64,000 nucleotides of DNA. Source: an uncultured Acetatifactor sp. Its GTDB lineage: Bacteria > Bacillota > Clostridia > Lachnospirales > Lachnospiraceae. A program made the translations under genes and the position numbers. This document shows positions 42,258-51,134 of the stretch, in pieces. Location of the stretch: positions 1 to 64,000 of the forward strand of contig CANQJL010000011.1 of assembly GCA_947624245.1 (NCBI GenBank), given 5' to 3'. Position 1 is the first letter of the stretch. Every line of letters begins with the position of its first letter. The notes beneath the pieces were generated by a model. That model saw nothing but the letters and a program-made list of their open reading frames with translations. It was not told the origin of the DNA and made no database searches.

Positions 42258-43283
42258 TTGAGACAAAGAGTCATCACATTCGGAGAATTGATGTTAAGGC
42301 TTGCACCGGAGGGGTATTTGCGTTTTGTGCAGGCAGATAAGTTCAACGTGACATTCGGAGGAGGAGAGGCGAATGTGGCGGTATCACTGGCAAATTTCGG
42401 CTTTGACTCGGCATTTGTCACCAAGCTCCCCCAGCATGAGATAGGGCAGGCCGCCGTCAATTCCCTGAGAAGGTACGGAGTGGATACTTCCCTTATCGTG
42501 AGGGGAGGAGACCGTGTGGGAATCTATTATCTGGAGAAGGGCGCGTCCCAGCGGCCCTCCAAGGTGATCTATGACAGGGCGGGCTCGTCGATCGCCGGAG
42601 CCTCAAGGGAAGATTTTGACTGGAAGGCAGTATTTGACGGTGCGGATTGGTTTCATTTTACGGGGATTACGCCGGCGCTTGGCGATAATGTGGCGGCAAT
42701 CTGTCTGGATTCGTGCAAAGCGGCGAAGGCAGCAGGGATAAAGATATCCTGCGACCTGAATTACCGCAATAAGCTGTGGAGTAAAGAAAAGGCCGGACGG
42801 GTGATGGAGGAGCTGTGCGGGTATGTGGATGTCTGCATCGCCAATGAGGAGGACGCGGCGGACGTGTTCGGCATCCGCGCGGCGGATACGGATGTGAGGG
42901 CAGGAGAAGTCAGCAGGGAAGGCTATCGGGACGTGGCAAAGAGACTTGCGGACAGATTCGGTTTCGAGAAAGTTGCGATCACGCTGCGGGAGTCTCTGTC
43001 CGCCAATGACAATAACTGGTCCGCAATACTCTACGACGGAACGGATTATTACTTCAGCAAAAAATATAAAATGCATATTGTAGACCGCGTGGGAGGAGGC
43101 GACAGCTTCAGCGCCGGACTGATCGCGGCGCTCTTAAGCGGATACGATGCGGAAAAGGCGATTGACCTTGCGGTGGCGGCATCCTGTTTGAAGCATTCCG
43201 TGGAGGGCGATTATAACATGATATCTCTGGAAGAAGCAAAACGGCTGGCTGAAGGCGACGCTTCCGGCCGTGTACAGCGATAG
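42258..43283 (+). CDS. kdgK: 2-Keto-3-deoxygluconate kinase (PfkB family)
   Basis: A 341-residue PfkB-type sugar kinase: FGGGEANVAVSLANFGF near residue 35 and the C-terminal DRVGGGDSFSAGLIAALLSG with catalytic Asp near 278. In this operon it should phosphorylate 2-keto-3-deoxygluconate to KDPG. The start codon is TTG at 42258, seven bases after AGGAGGA, giving MRQRVITFGELM; this rare start may lower its translation relative to neighbours. Confidence 0.9.
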   Translation: MRQRVITFGELMLRLAPEGYLRFVQADKFNVTFGGGEANVAVSLANFGFDSAFVTKLPQHEIGQAAVNSLRRYGVDTSLIVRGGDRVGIYYLEKGASQRPSKVIYDRAGSSIAGASREDFDWKAVFDGADWFHFTGITPALGDNVAAICLDSCKAAKAAGIKISCDLNYRNKLWSKEKAGRVMEELCGYVDVCIANEEDAADVFGIRAADTDVRAGEVSREGYRDVAKRLADRFGFEKVAITLRESLSANDNNWSAILYDGTDYYFSKKYKMHIVDRVGGGDSFSAGLIAALLSGYDAEKAIDLAVAASCLKHSVEGDYNMISLEEAKRLAEGDASGRVQR

Positions 43284-43337
43284 AGGAGGGGCAGCCGTTT
43301 TTGCGGCGGGCCGCATAAGGAGACAGGAGGCAGCAGT

Positions 43338-44741
43338 ATGAAAAGAGAAGCTTACAATCCGTATTTGCCGTCATGGGAATACATACCTGACGCGGAGCCG
43401 TATGTGTTCGGGGACAGGCTGTATGTGTACGGATCACATGATTTTTACAACGGATATGTATTCTGTATGGGCGACTATGTCTGTTGGTCGGCGCCCATAG
43501 ACGACTTGGGCGATTGGCGGTATGAGGGGGTCATCTATGCCAAAACGGACGATCCGCTCAACAGAGAAGGAAAGATGTGCCTGTATGCGCCGGATGTGGC
43601 GGTGGGACCCGACGGGAGGTACTATCTGTATTATGTGCTTGACAAGGTTTCCGTGGTCTCCGTGGCGGTATGCGATGAGCCTGCGGGAAAATATGAGTTT
43701 TACGGCTATGTCCGCTATCCGGACGGGACAAGGCTGGGTGAGCGCGAGGGCGACGAACCGCAGTTCGATCCGGGGGTGCTCTCGGAAGGAAACGACATCT
43801 GGCTCTACACAGGCTTCTGCGGTGTGGGAGATCCTTCGCGGACGGGAGCTATGGTGACCCGACTGGCTGAGGATATGCTGACGGTACGGGAGGCGCCCAA
43901 GTTCATCGTACCGGGTTCCGCACATGCGGAAGGCACGGAATATGAGGGTCATGCTTTTTTTGAGGCGCCGTCTATCCGCAAGAAGGGCAATGTATACTAC
44001 TTTATCTATTCCTCACAGGTCATGCATGAGCTGTGTTACGCCGTGAGCGACAGACCGGATGCGGGATTTCACTACGGCGGTGTGATCGTCAGCAACTGCG
44101 ACATGCACATCGACAGCTATAAGCCGGCCGATATGCCGGCGGCTTACGGCGCCAACAATCACGGAAGCATTATCGAGATTGGGAAGAAATGGTATGTTTT
44201 TTATCATCGGCACACCAACGGGACCTGGTACAGCAGACAGGGGTGCGCGGAAGAGATTGAATTTGCCGCGGACGGGCGTATTTGTCAGGCAGAGATGACG
44301 TCCTGCGGACTGAACGGCGGTCCCCTTGCCGGAGAGGGGGAGCACCCCGCGTATCTGGCCTGCAATCTGTTTACATCCGTTCCCTCCGTCTATGTGGGAG
44401 GAGAAGGCTTTCCGAAGATCATGCAGGACGGCAGGGACGGCGACGAGGAGCAGGGGTACATCGGCAATATACAGGACGGCGCAACGACAGGCTTCAAATA
44501 CTTTGACTGCCGGGGCATCAAAAAAGCGGCGGTCACCGTGAGAGGATATGCGGACGGCGTATTTGAAATCAGGACGGCGTGGGACGGCGAACCGCTTGCG
44601 CGCATCAAGGTGGAATATTCCAACGTATGGGAGACCTATGAGGCGGATATCGCTCTGCCGGATGGCGTGTATGCCTTTTACATTACCTATTCCGGCGCAG
44701 GAAACGCAGCCTTAAGGTCGTTTGCGCTTATGCGCGGCTGA
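43338..44741 (+). CDS. GH43-type glycoside hydrolase with C-terminal carbohydrate-binding-like domain
   Basis: A 467-residue protein with propeller-type GH43 features: AYNPYLPSWEYIPDAEPYVF at the start carries the probable base Asp, LYAPDVAVGPDGRYYLYY and FEAPSIRKKGNVYYFIYSS follow, the last with the probable general acid Glu. The final ~130 residues (FDCRGIKKAAVTVRGYADG onward) look like a CBM6-type beta-sandwich. No signal peptide. It may remove arabinose or xylose from substituted oligosaccharides. AGGAGG precedes the ATG. Activity within the family is uncertain. Confidence 0.83.
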   Translation: MKREAYNPYLPSWEYIPDAEPYVFGDRLYVYGSHDFYNGYVFCMGDYVCWSAPIDDLGDWRYEGVIYAKTDDPLNREGKMCLYAPDVAVGPDGRYYLYYVLDKVSVVSVAVCDEPAGKYEFYGYVRYPDGTRLGEREGDEPQFDPGVLSEGNDIWLYTGFCGVGDPSRTGAMVTRLAEDMLTVREAPKFIVPGSAHAEGTEYEGHAFFEAPSIRKKGNVYYFIYSSQVMHELCYAVSDRPDAGFHYGGVIVSNCDMHIDSYKPADMPAAYGANNHGSIIEIGKKWYVFYHRHTNGTWYSRQGCAEEIEFAADGRICQAEMTSCGLNGGPLAGEGEHPAYLACNLFTSVPSVYVGGEGFPKIMQDGRDGDEEQGYIGNIQDGATTGFKYFDCRGIKKAAVTVRGYADGVFEIRTAWDGEPLARIKVEYSNVWETYEADIALPDGVYAFYITYSGAGNAALRSFALMRG

Positions 44742-44757
44742 ACGGAGCGGCTGTACG

Positions 44758-46572
44758 ATGCGGGCAGGGCAGGCGCGCATCGCCGGAAAGAGAGACGAGA
44801 TGGCGGAGAAGAAACGTAAGAGATTTTGGCTTGCCAATAAACTGGATTGTCTGCGTATCAGGCAGAAGCTTGCCCTGATACAGATATTCTGCGTGCTGCT
44901 GCCGCTTTTTGTGACGGACAGTGTGATCCTGATGATGATCATAAATGAAGAAAAGCGCATGACCAAACAGGAGACGGAAAATATTGCCGTCTCTGTCAGG
45001 TATAATATCAATGACTCTGTGGGAAGCGTGCTGGAGCTGATGCAGGGAATCTATATCAACAGCCATATCTATGAGTTCCTGTCGTCGGAATTTGATTCGC
45101 CCGCGGATTATTATGACCAGTATGTGGATTTTATCGGGAATTCTTTCTACACGGTCGGAATCGGCAGCAATCATTACAATGCGGTAATCTACTGGGATAA
45201 CCCCGGTATTGTCAACGGCGGTTATTTTCAGAGACTGGAGGAGGCGCAGAACACTTGGTGGTATCAGGAATTTCTGGAGAGCGGCGCCGACGTCGCCGTC
45301 TTTTCCGATTATGTGGACATGGGGGTCAATAACCGAAGAGTGATCTCTCTTGTCCGCCGCATGGATTACTATTATCAGGGAAAAGAACCGGGTATCCTGA
45401 AGATCGACATGGACTACAGCGGCATGTCTCAGGATATCCTCAATGCCCAATACGCCGCCGTGCTCTATATCTGTGAGGGAGACAGGATTCTTTTCTCCAA
45501 TGACGGGCGAGGCGGTCTGGCGGCGCCCTTTGAGATCATGGACAGGGAACTGATGGACAGCGCGGACACCCATGAGACGATCAATATCTATGACAGGACA
45601 TGGGATATCTATGTGATGACGATGAAGGTGAATGCGGGAGAGATACTGAAGAGAAATGCGCTGTGGATCTGCGGACTGCTCTGCATCAATCTGTTCCTGC
45701 CGTTTCTGATGATGAGACTGATCAATAAGTCGTTCACCCAACGCATCATGGAGCTGGAGAAGGTCTTTGAGGACGTGGACGGCGATGAACTCAAACAGCT
45801 TTCGGAGGTGCGCGGGAACGATGAGATCGGCTCCCTGATGTCAAGCTACAACAAGCTGGCCGAACGCATGAACGGACTGATACAGATAGAGTATAAGAAC
45901 AGGCTGCACAGTCAGGAGGTCGATATTGCGAGGCAGAATGCGGAGCTGTTGGCGCTGCACAGTCAGATCAATCCCCATTTTCTCTTTAACGCGCTGGAGA
46001 GCATCCGTATGCACAGCGTTCTGAAAAAAGAATTTGAAACTGCCGAAATGGTGAGGAAGCTGGCGCTGATGGAGCGGCAGAATGTGGAATGGGGAGAAGA
46101 CAATGTCCGCGTCCGCGACGAGATGGAGATCGTGGAAGCGTATCTGGAGCTTCAGAAATACCGTTTCGGGGCAAAGCTTTCCTATGAGGTGAACGTGGAC
46201 GAGGAATGCAAGGACTGCAGGATTCCCAAGCTTGCTTTCGCCACCTTTGTGGAGAATGCCTGTGTGCACGGCATGGAGAACAAGACCACCGGAAGCTGGG
46301 TATTTGTCCGTATCTTTATGGAGGACGATATGCTTGTGGCGGAGATCGAGGACACCGGAAGCGGCATGACGGAGGGACAGCGCAAGGAGATACTCAGGGA
46401 AATAGAGGATGTCAATATTGACCGGCTGAAAGAAAAGAGACATATCGGAATCCTGAATGCCGTGCTGCGGTTGAAAATGGCTTCCGGCGGGAAGGTGCGG
46501 TTTGAGATCGACAGTGAGAGCGGCGCCGGTACCATGATTACGATACGTTTTCCGGCAGGCGGGCCGAGGTAG
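44758..46572 (+). CDS. Sensor histidine kinase, YesM-like
   Basis: A roughly 600-residue kinase with two transmembrane helices (near residues 37-60 and 297-320 from ATG 44758), an external sensor domain between them, a HAMP linker, and the His_kinase region LHSQINPHFLFNALESI, followed by N box FVENACVHG and DTGSGM. Such kinases, paired with AraC-type regulators, control carbohydrate ABC importers in Firmicutes. Starts at 44758 (GGAG 10 nt upstream) or 44800 (MAEKKRKRF) are both possible. Signal likely a xylan oligosaccharide, by context. Confidence 0.88.
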   Translation: MRAGQARIAGKRDEMAEKKRKRFWLANKLDCLRIRQKLALIQIFCVLLPLFVTDSVILMMIINEEKRMTKQETENIAVSVRYNINDSVGSVLELMQGIYINSHIYEFLSSEFDSPADYYDQYVDFIGNSFYTVGIGSNHYNAVIYWDNPGIVNGGYFQRLEEAQNTWWYQEFLESGADVAVFSDYVDMGVNNRRVISLVRRMDYYYQGKEPGILKIDMDYSGMSQDILNAQYAAVLYICEGDRILFSNDGRGGLAAPFEIMDRELMDSADTHETINIYDRTWDIYVMTMKVNAGEILKRNALWICGLLCINLFLPFLMMRLINKSFTQRIMELEKVFEDVDGDELKQLSEVRGNDEIGSLMSSYNKLAERMNGLIQIEYKNRLHSQEVDIARQNAELLALHSQINPHFLFNALESIRMHSVLKKEFETAEMVRKLALMERQNVEWGEDNVRVRDEMEIVEAYLELQKYRFGAKLSYEVNVDEECKDCRIPKLAFATFVENACVHGMENKTTGSWVFVRIFMEDDMLVAEIEDTGSGMTEGQRKEILREIEDVNIDRLKEKRHIGILNAVLRLKMASGGKVRFEIDSESGAGTMITIRFPAGGPR

Positions 46573-46605
46573 CGATACAGAGCGCGGGTGCAAAGGAGGC
46601 TTAAA

Positions 46606-48174
46606 ATGTTGAAGGTTTTGCTCGTGGATGATGAACCGTTCATATTGGAGGGGCTTTCGGTTATCATTGACTGGAAAAAGGAAGGATTCGAGATAGCAGG
46701 GAAAGCAGCTAACGCCTTTGAAGCGCTGGAGATTCTCAAGACGGAAAATATCGATCTGGTGATCTCGGATATCAAAATGCCCGGAATGAGCGGACTGGAA
46801 TTGGCACAAAAGGTGTACGGAGAGAAGCTGTCCCAGGCGTATTTCGTGATCCTCAGCGGCTATAATGATTTCCAGAATGTGCGCACCGCGCTTCAGAATC
46901 AATGTCTGGACTATATGGTAAAGCCTGTTTCCGAGGACGATCTGCGCAAGGTATTGAGCAGAGTCCGGCAGTTCCATGCCGCAAGCGACAAAAAGCGCAG
47001 GGACGATTTCATGGTGGAGAGAGAGGCCTTTGCAAAGAACATGCTCAGAATCTGCCGCGGCAGGTTTCGGGCGGACGACGTGGACTATGTGAGCAGATAT
47101 CTGGGAGACGGAAAGGGGTTTCGCTATATCAGCGTCGTTTTGGATGAACAGGATAAGGATTTAAGGAATCAGGGGGGGTACAAAAAGCGTCTGCTTCAGA
47201 AGGAGCTGTATGAGAGATGCCTGACTCTTTTTCCGGGGAAAGAGTATCTCTGCATACTCGACCCCATGCTCAGAGAGCAGAACTATGACGTAGGAATCAT
47301 ATACAGCGAAGATATGGCAAAGGAACAGAGCCGGCTGTCCGAGCAGGAGTACCTGGAGGAGCTGAGAGACCGCATTAAGAGCTCGGTGGATTTTTCTGTG
47401 GTCGTCATTGTGGGAAGCCGGGTGGAACGCATCGAAGATATCGCCGAATCCTGTCGGGAGATTCTGCTGGCGTATGCGAGCAGATATTTTGAAATGTGTG
47501 CGGATTCGGAGGATTCGAGGAAAGAAGCTCTGAATAAGCAAATGCTGGATTCTCTGTTGTCGGCGGTAAAGACCAACGACAAGGAGGGTATCGTAAGCGG
47601 CAGCAAGGCCTTTTGGGAGGCGACGGCCTTCGGCCGGTCGGATGAACGTATGCTCCGGCTGGGCATCAGCTATCTGATGTTCGGACTCCTTCATATGGAG
47701 GAGGAACCGAATGAGGATATCAGCTACAACAGCATGTTCTGGCATACCGCCGAAAAAGAGTTGAGCCATATCGATCCGGAGAGCAGTGAAGAGAATCTGA
47801 CGCGGATACTGCTGGAGTACAGCGATAATCTGGCTAAGCAGCGGGTAAATCAGAGCGGCGGGTTCCTCGGTCAGATCGTGCAGGACATGGCGGAAAATTA
47901 CAAGGAAAATCTGTCCCTGAAGGATTACGGTAAAAAGTATTATGTAAATTCCGCCTATCTGGGGCAGAGCTTTAAGAATAAATACGGCGAGTCCTTCAAG
48001 GACTATCTGAACCGCATCAGGATAGATGCGGCGGCAGAAATGCTTCTGTTTACGGATAAGAAAGTGTATGAGATCGCAACGGAGGTCGGATACAAAGATC
48101 TGGATTATTTTATCAATAAATTTATCGCGTTCAAGGGCTGTACCCCCACCAAATTCCGCAAGCGAATCAAGTAG
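46606..48174 (+). CDS. Response regulator with AraC-type DNA-binding domain, YesN-like
   Basis: A 522-residue regulator: receiver domain with DDE near residue 8, phospho-acceptor Asp in VISDIKMPGMSG near 55 and lysine in MVKPVSE; a long middle region of about 270 residues; and a C-terminal AraC helix-turn-helix pair (YYVNSAYLGQSFKNKYG, then VYEIATEVGYKDLDYFINKF). It should activate the importer promoter at 48265 and probably the enzyme operon. The ATG at 46606 follows AAAGGAGG. An intrinsic terminator comes directly after the gene. Confidence 0.9.
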   Translation: MLKVLLVDDEPFILEGLSVIIDWKKEGFEIAGKAANAFEALEILKTENIDLVISDIKMPGMSGLELAQKVYGEKLSQAYFVILSGYNDFQNVRTALQNQCLDYMVKPVSEDDLRKVLSRVRQFHAASDKKRRDDFMVEREAFAKNMLRICRGRFRADDVDYVSRYLGDGKGFRYISVVLDEQDKDLRNQGGYKKRLLQKELYERCLTLFPGKEYLCILDPMLREQNYDVGIIYSEDMAKEQSRLSEQEYLEELRDRIKSSVDFSVVVIVGSRVERIEDIAESCREILLAYASRYFEMCADSEDSRKEALNKQMLDSLLSAVKTNDKEGIVSGSKAFWEATAFGRSDERMLRLGISYLMFGLLHMEEEPNEDISYNSMFWHTAEKELSHIDPESSEENLTRILLEYSDNLAKQRVNQSGGFLGQIVQDMAENYKENLSLKDYGKKYYVNSAYLGQSFKNKYGESFKDYLNRIRIDAAAEMLLFTDKKVYEIATEVGYKDLDYFINKFIAFKGCTPTKFRKRIK

Positions 48175-48200
48175 ACGGATAAGAGGATACCGACAGATTA

Positions 48201-48248
48201 CCCTGACAAATTACAGTGTATCACCACCTGTAATCTGTCAGGGTTTTT
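48201..48248 (+). terminator. Intrinsic terminator after the YesN-like gene
   Basis: CCCTGACA.ATTACAG (48201-48216) pairs with CTGTAAT.TGTCAGGG (48228-48243) with one internal mismatch, followed by TTTTT. It separates the enzyme and regulator operon from the importer genes. Confidence 0.85.
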
Positions 48249-48264
48249 GTTATATTTTGTCTGG

Positions 48265-48292
48265 TTGTTAAAAAATTAAATTTTAATAAAAT
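48265..48292 (+). promoter_or_regulatory. Promoter of the oligosaccharide importer genes
   Basis: TTGTTA (48265-48270) and TAAAAT (48287-48292), 16-bp spacer, in a strongly A+T-rich stretch from 48244 to 48320 that looks like an UP-element or activator region. AAGGAGGG precedes the ATG at 48349. Confidence 0.5.
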
Positions 48293-48348
48293 AAAAATAA
48301 GCAATTTATTTATCATTTCATTGCTGTATACAAAAAGGAGGGTAAGAA

Positions 48349-50049
48349 ATGAAAAAGAAACTGTTAACACTTCTGTTGGCATCTGCAATGCTGGCATCTA
48401 CTCTGGCCGGCTGCGGCGACGGTGCCGGTGCAGAAAGTTCGTCTGTGCAGGAGGGAGAGTCACAGGGTTCTGTTGCTGAGGAGCAGCAGTCATCCGGTGA
48501 AGTGACTGATTTCACGATGTTCATTACAATGCCCGGTTCTGAGATCAACAGCGACAACGAGATCGCACAGATGATCGCAGACAAGTGGGGTGTAAAGATC
48601 AAAGAGACATGGCTGACAGGTCAGACTGCAGCAGAGGCAACCGGTACTCTGATTGCCAGCGGCGAGTATCCTGACTATATCGACAGCGATGAGATGGGTC
48701 AGCTTGTAGACGCAGGCGCACTGATTCCTCTGGATGACTACATTGATCAGTATCCCGAGTTCAAGGAGACCTGGTTCACAGAGGCAGAGTGGGAGAAGTT
48801 CCGTCAGCCTGACGGTCACATTTACTGGATCAATCCTTTCGGAAATACGATGGGAGAGAGCACCGCAACCACTCACAATGACGAGGCTTTCTGGATTCAG
48901 GTAAGAGTTCTGGAGTGGGCAGGTTATCCTGAGATCAACACCATGGATGAATATTTCAAGGTGCTGGAGGATTATGTAAAGGCTAATCCGACCATGGAAG
49001 ACGGCACAGAGAACATTCCTTACACGATCCTGTGTGAGGACTGGAGATACTTCTGTCTTGAGAACGCCGGCGAGTTCCTTGCAGGCTATCCGAACGACGG
49101 TTCCGTAATCGTGAACAAGGAGACCATGACGATCGAGGACTACAACGTTTCTGAAGATACCAGAAAGTATTTTGAGAAGCTGAACGAGGCATACAATAAC
49201 GGTCTGATCGACACTGAGTTCGCAACACAGACATACGACGAGTACATCGCTAAGCTGTCTACCGGCCGCGTGCTTGGCATGATAGACCAGTGGTGGGATT
49301 TCGCTTACACGGTAAACGATGTGTTCAAGCAGCAGGGTCTTGACCTGAAGGGTTGCAACTACGTTCCTCTTGGCCTGACCACGGAAGAAGGCATGGAGAA
49401 CAGATGGCATACCTATGACGACACTGTAAACCAGGCATCCGGCGTTGCAATCACCGTTGACTGCAAGGATCCCGACAAGGCCTTCAAGTTCCTTGTTGAC
49501 TGCGCTATGGATCAGGAGCTTCATGATCTGAGATTCTGGGGCGTTAAGGATGTGGATTACAGCGTTGACGAAAACGGTCTGTACTACAGAACAGAGGAGC
49601 AGAGAATGGAGTGTGCCGATACTTCTTATCAGGCATCCCATTTGTGCCAGTATTCCTATATGCCTCAGTGGAGCGGAACAAGCCGCGACGGCAAGAACGC
49701 CAACAAGCCTGAGGAGCAGACTTCCGAGTTCCAGAACGGCATGGCAGAGCCTCTTGTAAACTGCTTCAACGCATACGGTGCAGACAACTATGTAGACATG
49801 ATCGGCTCCGTAGTGGAGACCAACGGTCCTTGGTTCCCGATGTACAGCTACTCCAACAACTTTACCACGGATACCCCCGGCGGTGTGGCATGGGCTAAGA
49901 TGGGTGAAATTAAGCATGAGTGGCTGCCTAAGCTGGTAATGAGCTCTAACTTCGACTCTACATGGGATGAGTACATGGCAGCATACAACGCATGCAAGCC
50001 GGAAGACTTCATTGCCGAGATGCAGGAGATTCTTGATACATTTAAATAA
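48349..50049 (+). CDS. Oligosaccharide-binding lipoprotein of an LplA-type ABC importer
   Basis: A 566-residue solute-binding lipoprotein with lipobox LAGC (Cys22) and an acidic linker to about residue 50. The mature part (TDFTMFITMPGSEINSDNEI onward) matches the LplA/YtcQ group of long binding proteins that pair with LplB and LplC permeases. In the xylan locus it probably binds aldouronates or acetylated xylo-oligosaccharides. Codon choice differs from its neighbours, with more GTT, CTT, GCA and AAC, as expected of a very highly expressed protein. Folded RNA follows the stop codon. Confidence 0.88.
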   Translation: MKKKLLTLLLASAMLASTLAGCGDGAGAESSSVQEGESQGSVAEEQQSSGEVTDFTMFITMPGSEINSDNEIAQMIADKWGVKIKETWLTGQTAAEATGTLIASGEYPDYIDSDEMGQLVDAGALIPLDDYIDQYPEFKETWFTEAEWEKFRQPDGHIYWINPFGNTMGESTATTHNDEAFWIQVRVLEWAGYPEINTMDEYFKVLEDYVKANPTMEDGTENIPYTILCEDWRYFCLENAGEFLAGYPNDGSVIVNKETMTIEDYNVSEDTRKYFEKLNEAYNNGLIDTEFATQTYDEYIAKLSTGRVLGMIDQWWDFAYTVNDVFKQQGLDLKGCNYVPLGLTTEEGMENRWHTYDDTVNQASGVAITVDCKDPDKAFKFLVDCAMDQELHDLRFWGVKDVDYSVDENGLYYRTEEQRMECADTSYQASHLCQYSYMPQWSGTSRDGKNANKPEEQTSEFQNGMAEPLVNCFNAYGADNYVDMIGSVVETNGPWFPMYSYSNNFTTDTPGGVAWAKMGEIKHEWLPKLVMSSNFDSTWDEYMAAYNACKPEDFIAEMQEILDTFK

Positions 50050-50091
50050 GCAGGATACCTGAATATCAGTATTCTGACAGTATGACACACG

Positions 50092-50136
50092 AAAGGCAGC
50101 AATGCGGATCTCACACCGAAGACGGTTGCTGCCTTT
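50092..50136 (+). terminator. Hairpin between binding-protein and permease genes
   Basis: AAAGGCAGCAA (50092-50102) pairs perfectly with TTGCTGCCTTT (50126-50136), a stem of 11 bp with a large loop and only a weak T-run. Such hairpins after binding-protein genes protect the upstream mRNA and let only part of transcription reach the permeases. It is unlikely to be a full stop because the permeases have no other promoter. Confidence 0.6.
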
Positions 50137-50159
50137 TGTTGTAAGATTGGGGTGGCGCA

Positions 50160-51116
50160 ATGGCTCAGGAAAAGAAGAAAACCAAAAGCGAAAAAAATAT
50201 AGGTAAGACCAAGATTACATTAAAAGAAGTCAAGCGGCAGAAGTCCCTGCTTATCATTTCTTTTTTTGTCACTGTATACGGACTGATTTTTTATTACTGG
50301 CCGTTGACCGGTTGGATCATGGCTTTTCAGAATTTTAAGCCGGCCAAAGGTATTTTGGGCTCCAAGTTCATAGGGCTCGATAAGTTCAAATTCTTGTTTG
50401 AGGACGCTGTGTTCCTCAGAGTCATCAGAAATACGTTCTGTATGGGAGCGTTGAATTTGATCACGACTACGATTACGGCAATAGCCTTTGCTGTGTTATT
50501 GAATGAAATCCGTTCTGTTATAGCCAAAAAGACGGTTCAGACGATTTCTTATATGCCGCACTTTCTCTCATGGATCATTGTTACCGGTATCCTGCATGAC
50601 GCATTGTCCAGCACGGGTATCATCAATGATCTGCTGATGCGCATTGGCGCTATTACAGCTCCGATCAATTTCTTTGCGCATCCGAAATATTTCTGGCCGA
50701 TTGTGGCATTTGCAAACTGCTGGAAGGAAACAGGATGGAACGCAATCATTTATCTTGCAGCAATTACCTCCATCAATCCCGACCTTTATGAGGCGGCATC
50801 CATTGACGGAGCAGGCAGGCTGCAGAAGATCTTCCATATAACGCTTCCGAGCATCAAGCCGACGATCATGATTCTCCTTATGATGAACATCGGTAATGTG
50901 CTGAACGCGGGATTTGAAGTACAGTATCTGCTTGGTAACGGTCTGGTTCAGAAGGTATCGCAGACCATCGACATCTATGTGCTGAACTGGGGCATTAGTC
51001 AGAATGACTTTGCACTTGGTACAGCGGCGGGTATCTTTAAGAGTGTGGTTAGTATCGCGCTGATCGTGATATGTAATCAAATCGCAAAGCATACCGGCGA
51101 AGAACGACTATTCTAA
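50160..51116 (+). CDS. LplB-type sugar ABC transporter permease
   Basis: A 318-residue permease with six hydrophobic segments, starting with a basic tail. The coupling motif EAASIDGAGRLQKIFHITLP lies near residue 205. It should form the membrane channel with the LplC-type partner encoded next; the ATPase is not in this cluster and is presumably a shared MsmX-like protein encoded elsewhere, as is usual for this importer group. Confidence 0.9.
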   Translation: MAQEKKKTKSEKNIGKTKITLKEVKRQKSLLIISFFVTVYGLIFYYWPLTGWIMAFQNFKPAKGILGSKFIGLDKFKFLFEDAVFLRVIRNTFCMGALNLITTTITAIAFAVLLNEIRSVIAKKTVQTISYMPHFLSWIIVTGILHDALSSTGIINDLLMRIGAITAPINFFAHPKYFWPIVAFANCWKETGWNAIIYLAAITSINPDLYEAASIDGAGRLQKIFHITLPSIKPTIMILLMMNIGNVLNAGFEVQYLLGNGLVQKVSQTIDIYVLNWGISQNDFALGTAAGIFKSVVSIALIVICNQIAKHTGEERLF

Positions 51117-51134
51117 GAAGGGAGAGTGGATGTC

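Noticed and set aside
50092..50136. Hairpin after the importer lipoprotein as a full operon end
   Set aside because: The T-run is weak, and the permeases directly after have no other promoter.
48490..50160. Long - strand open frame opposite the importer lipoprotein gene
   Set aside because: The + strand gene has a lipobox and family match; the opposite frame is a by-product of its codon bias.
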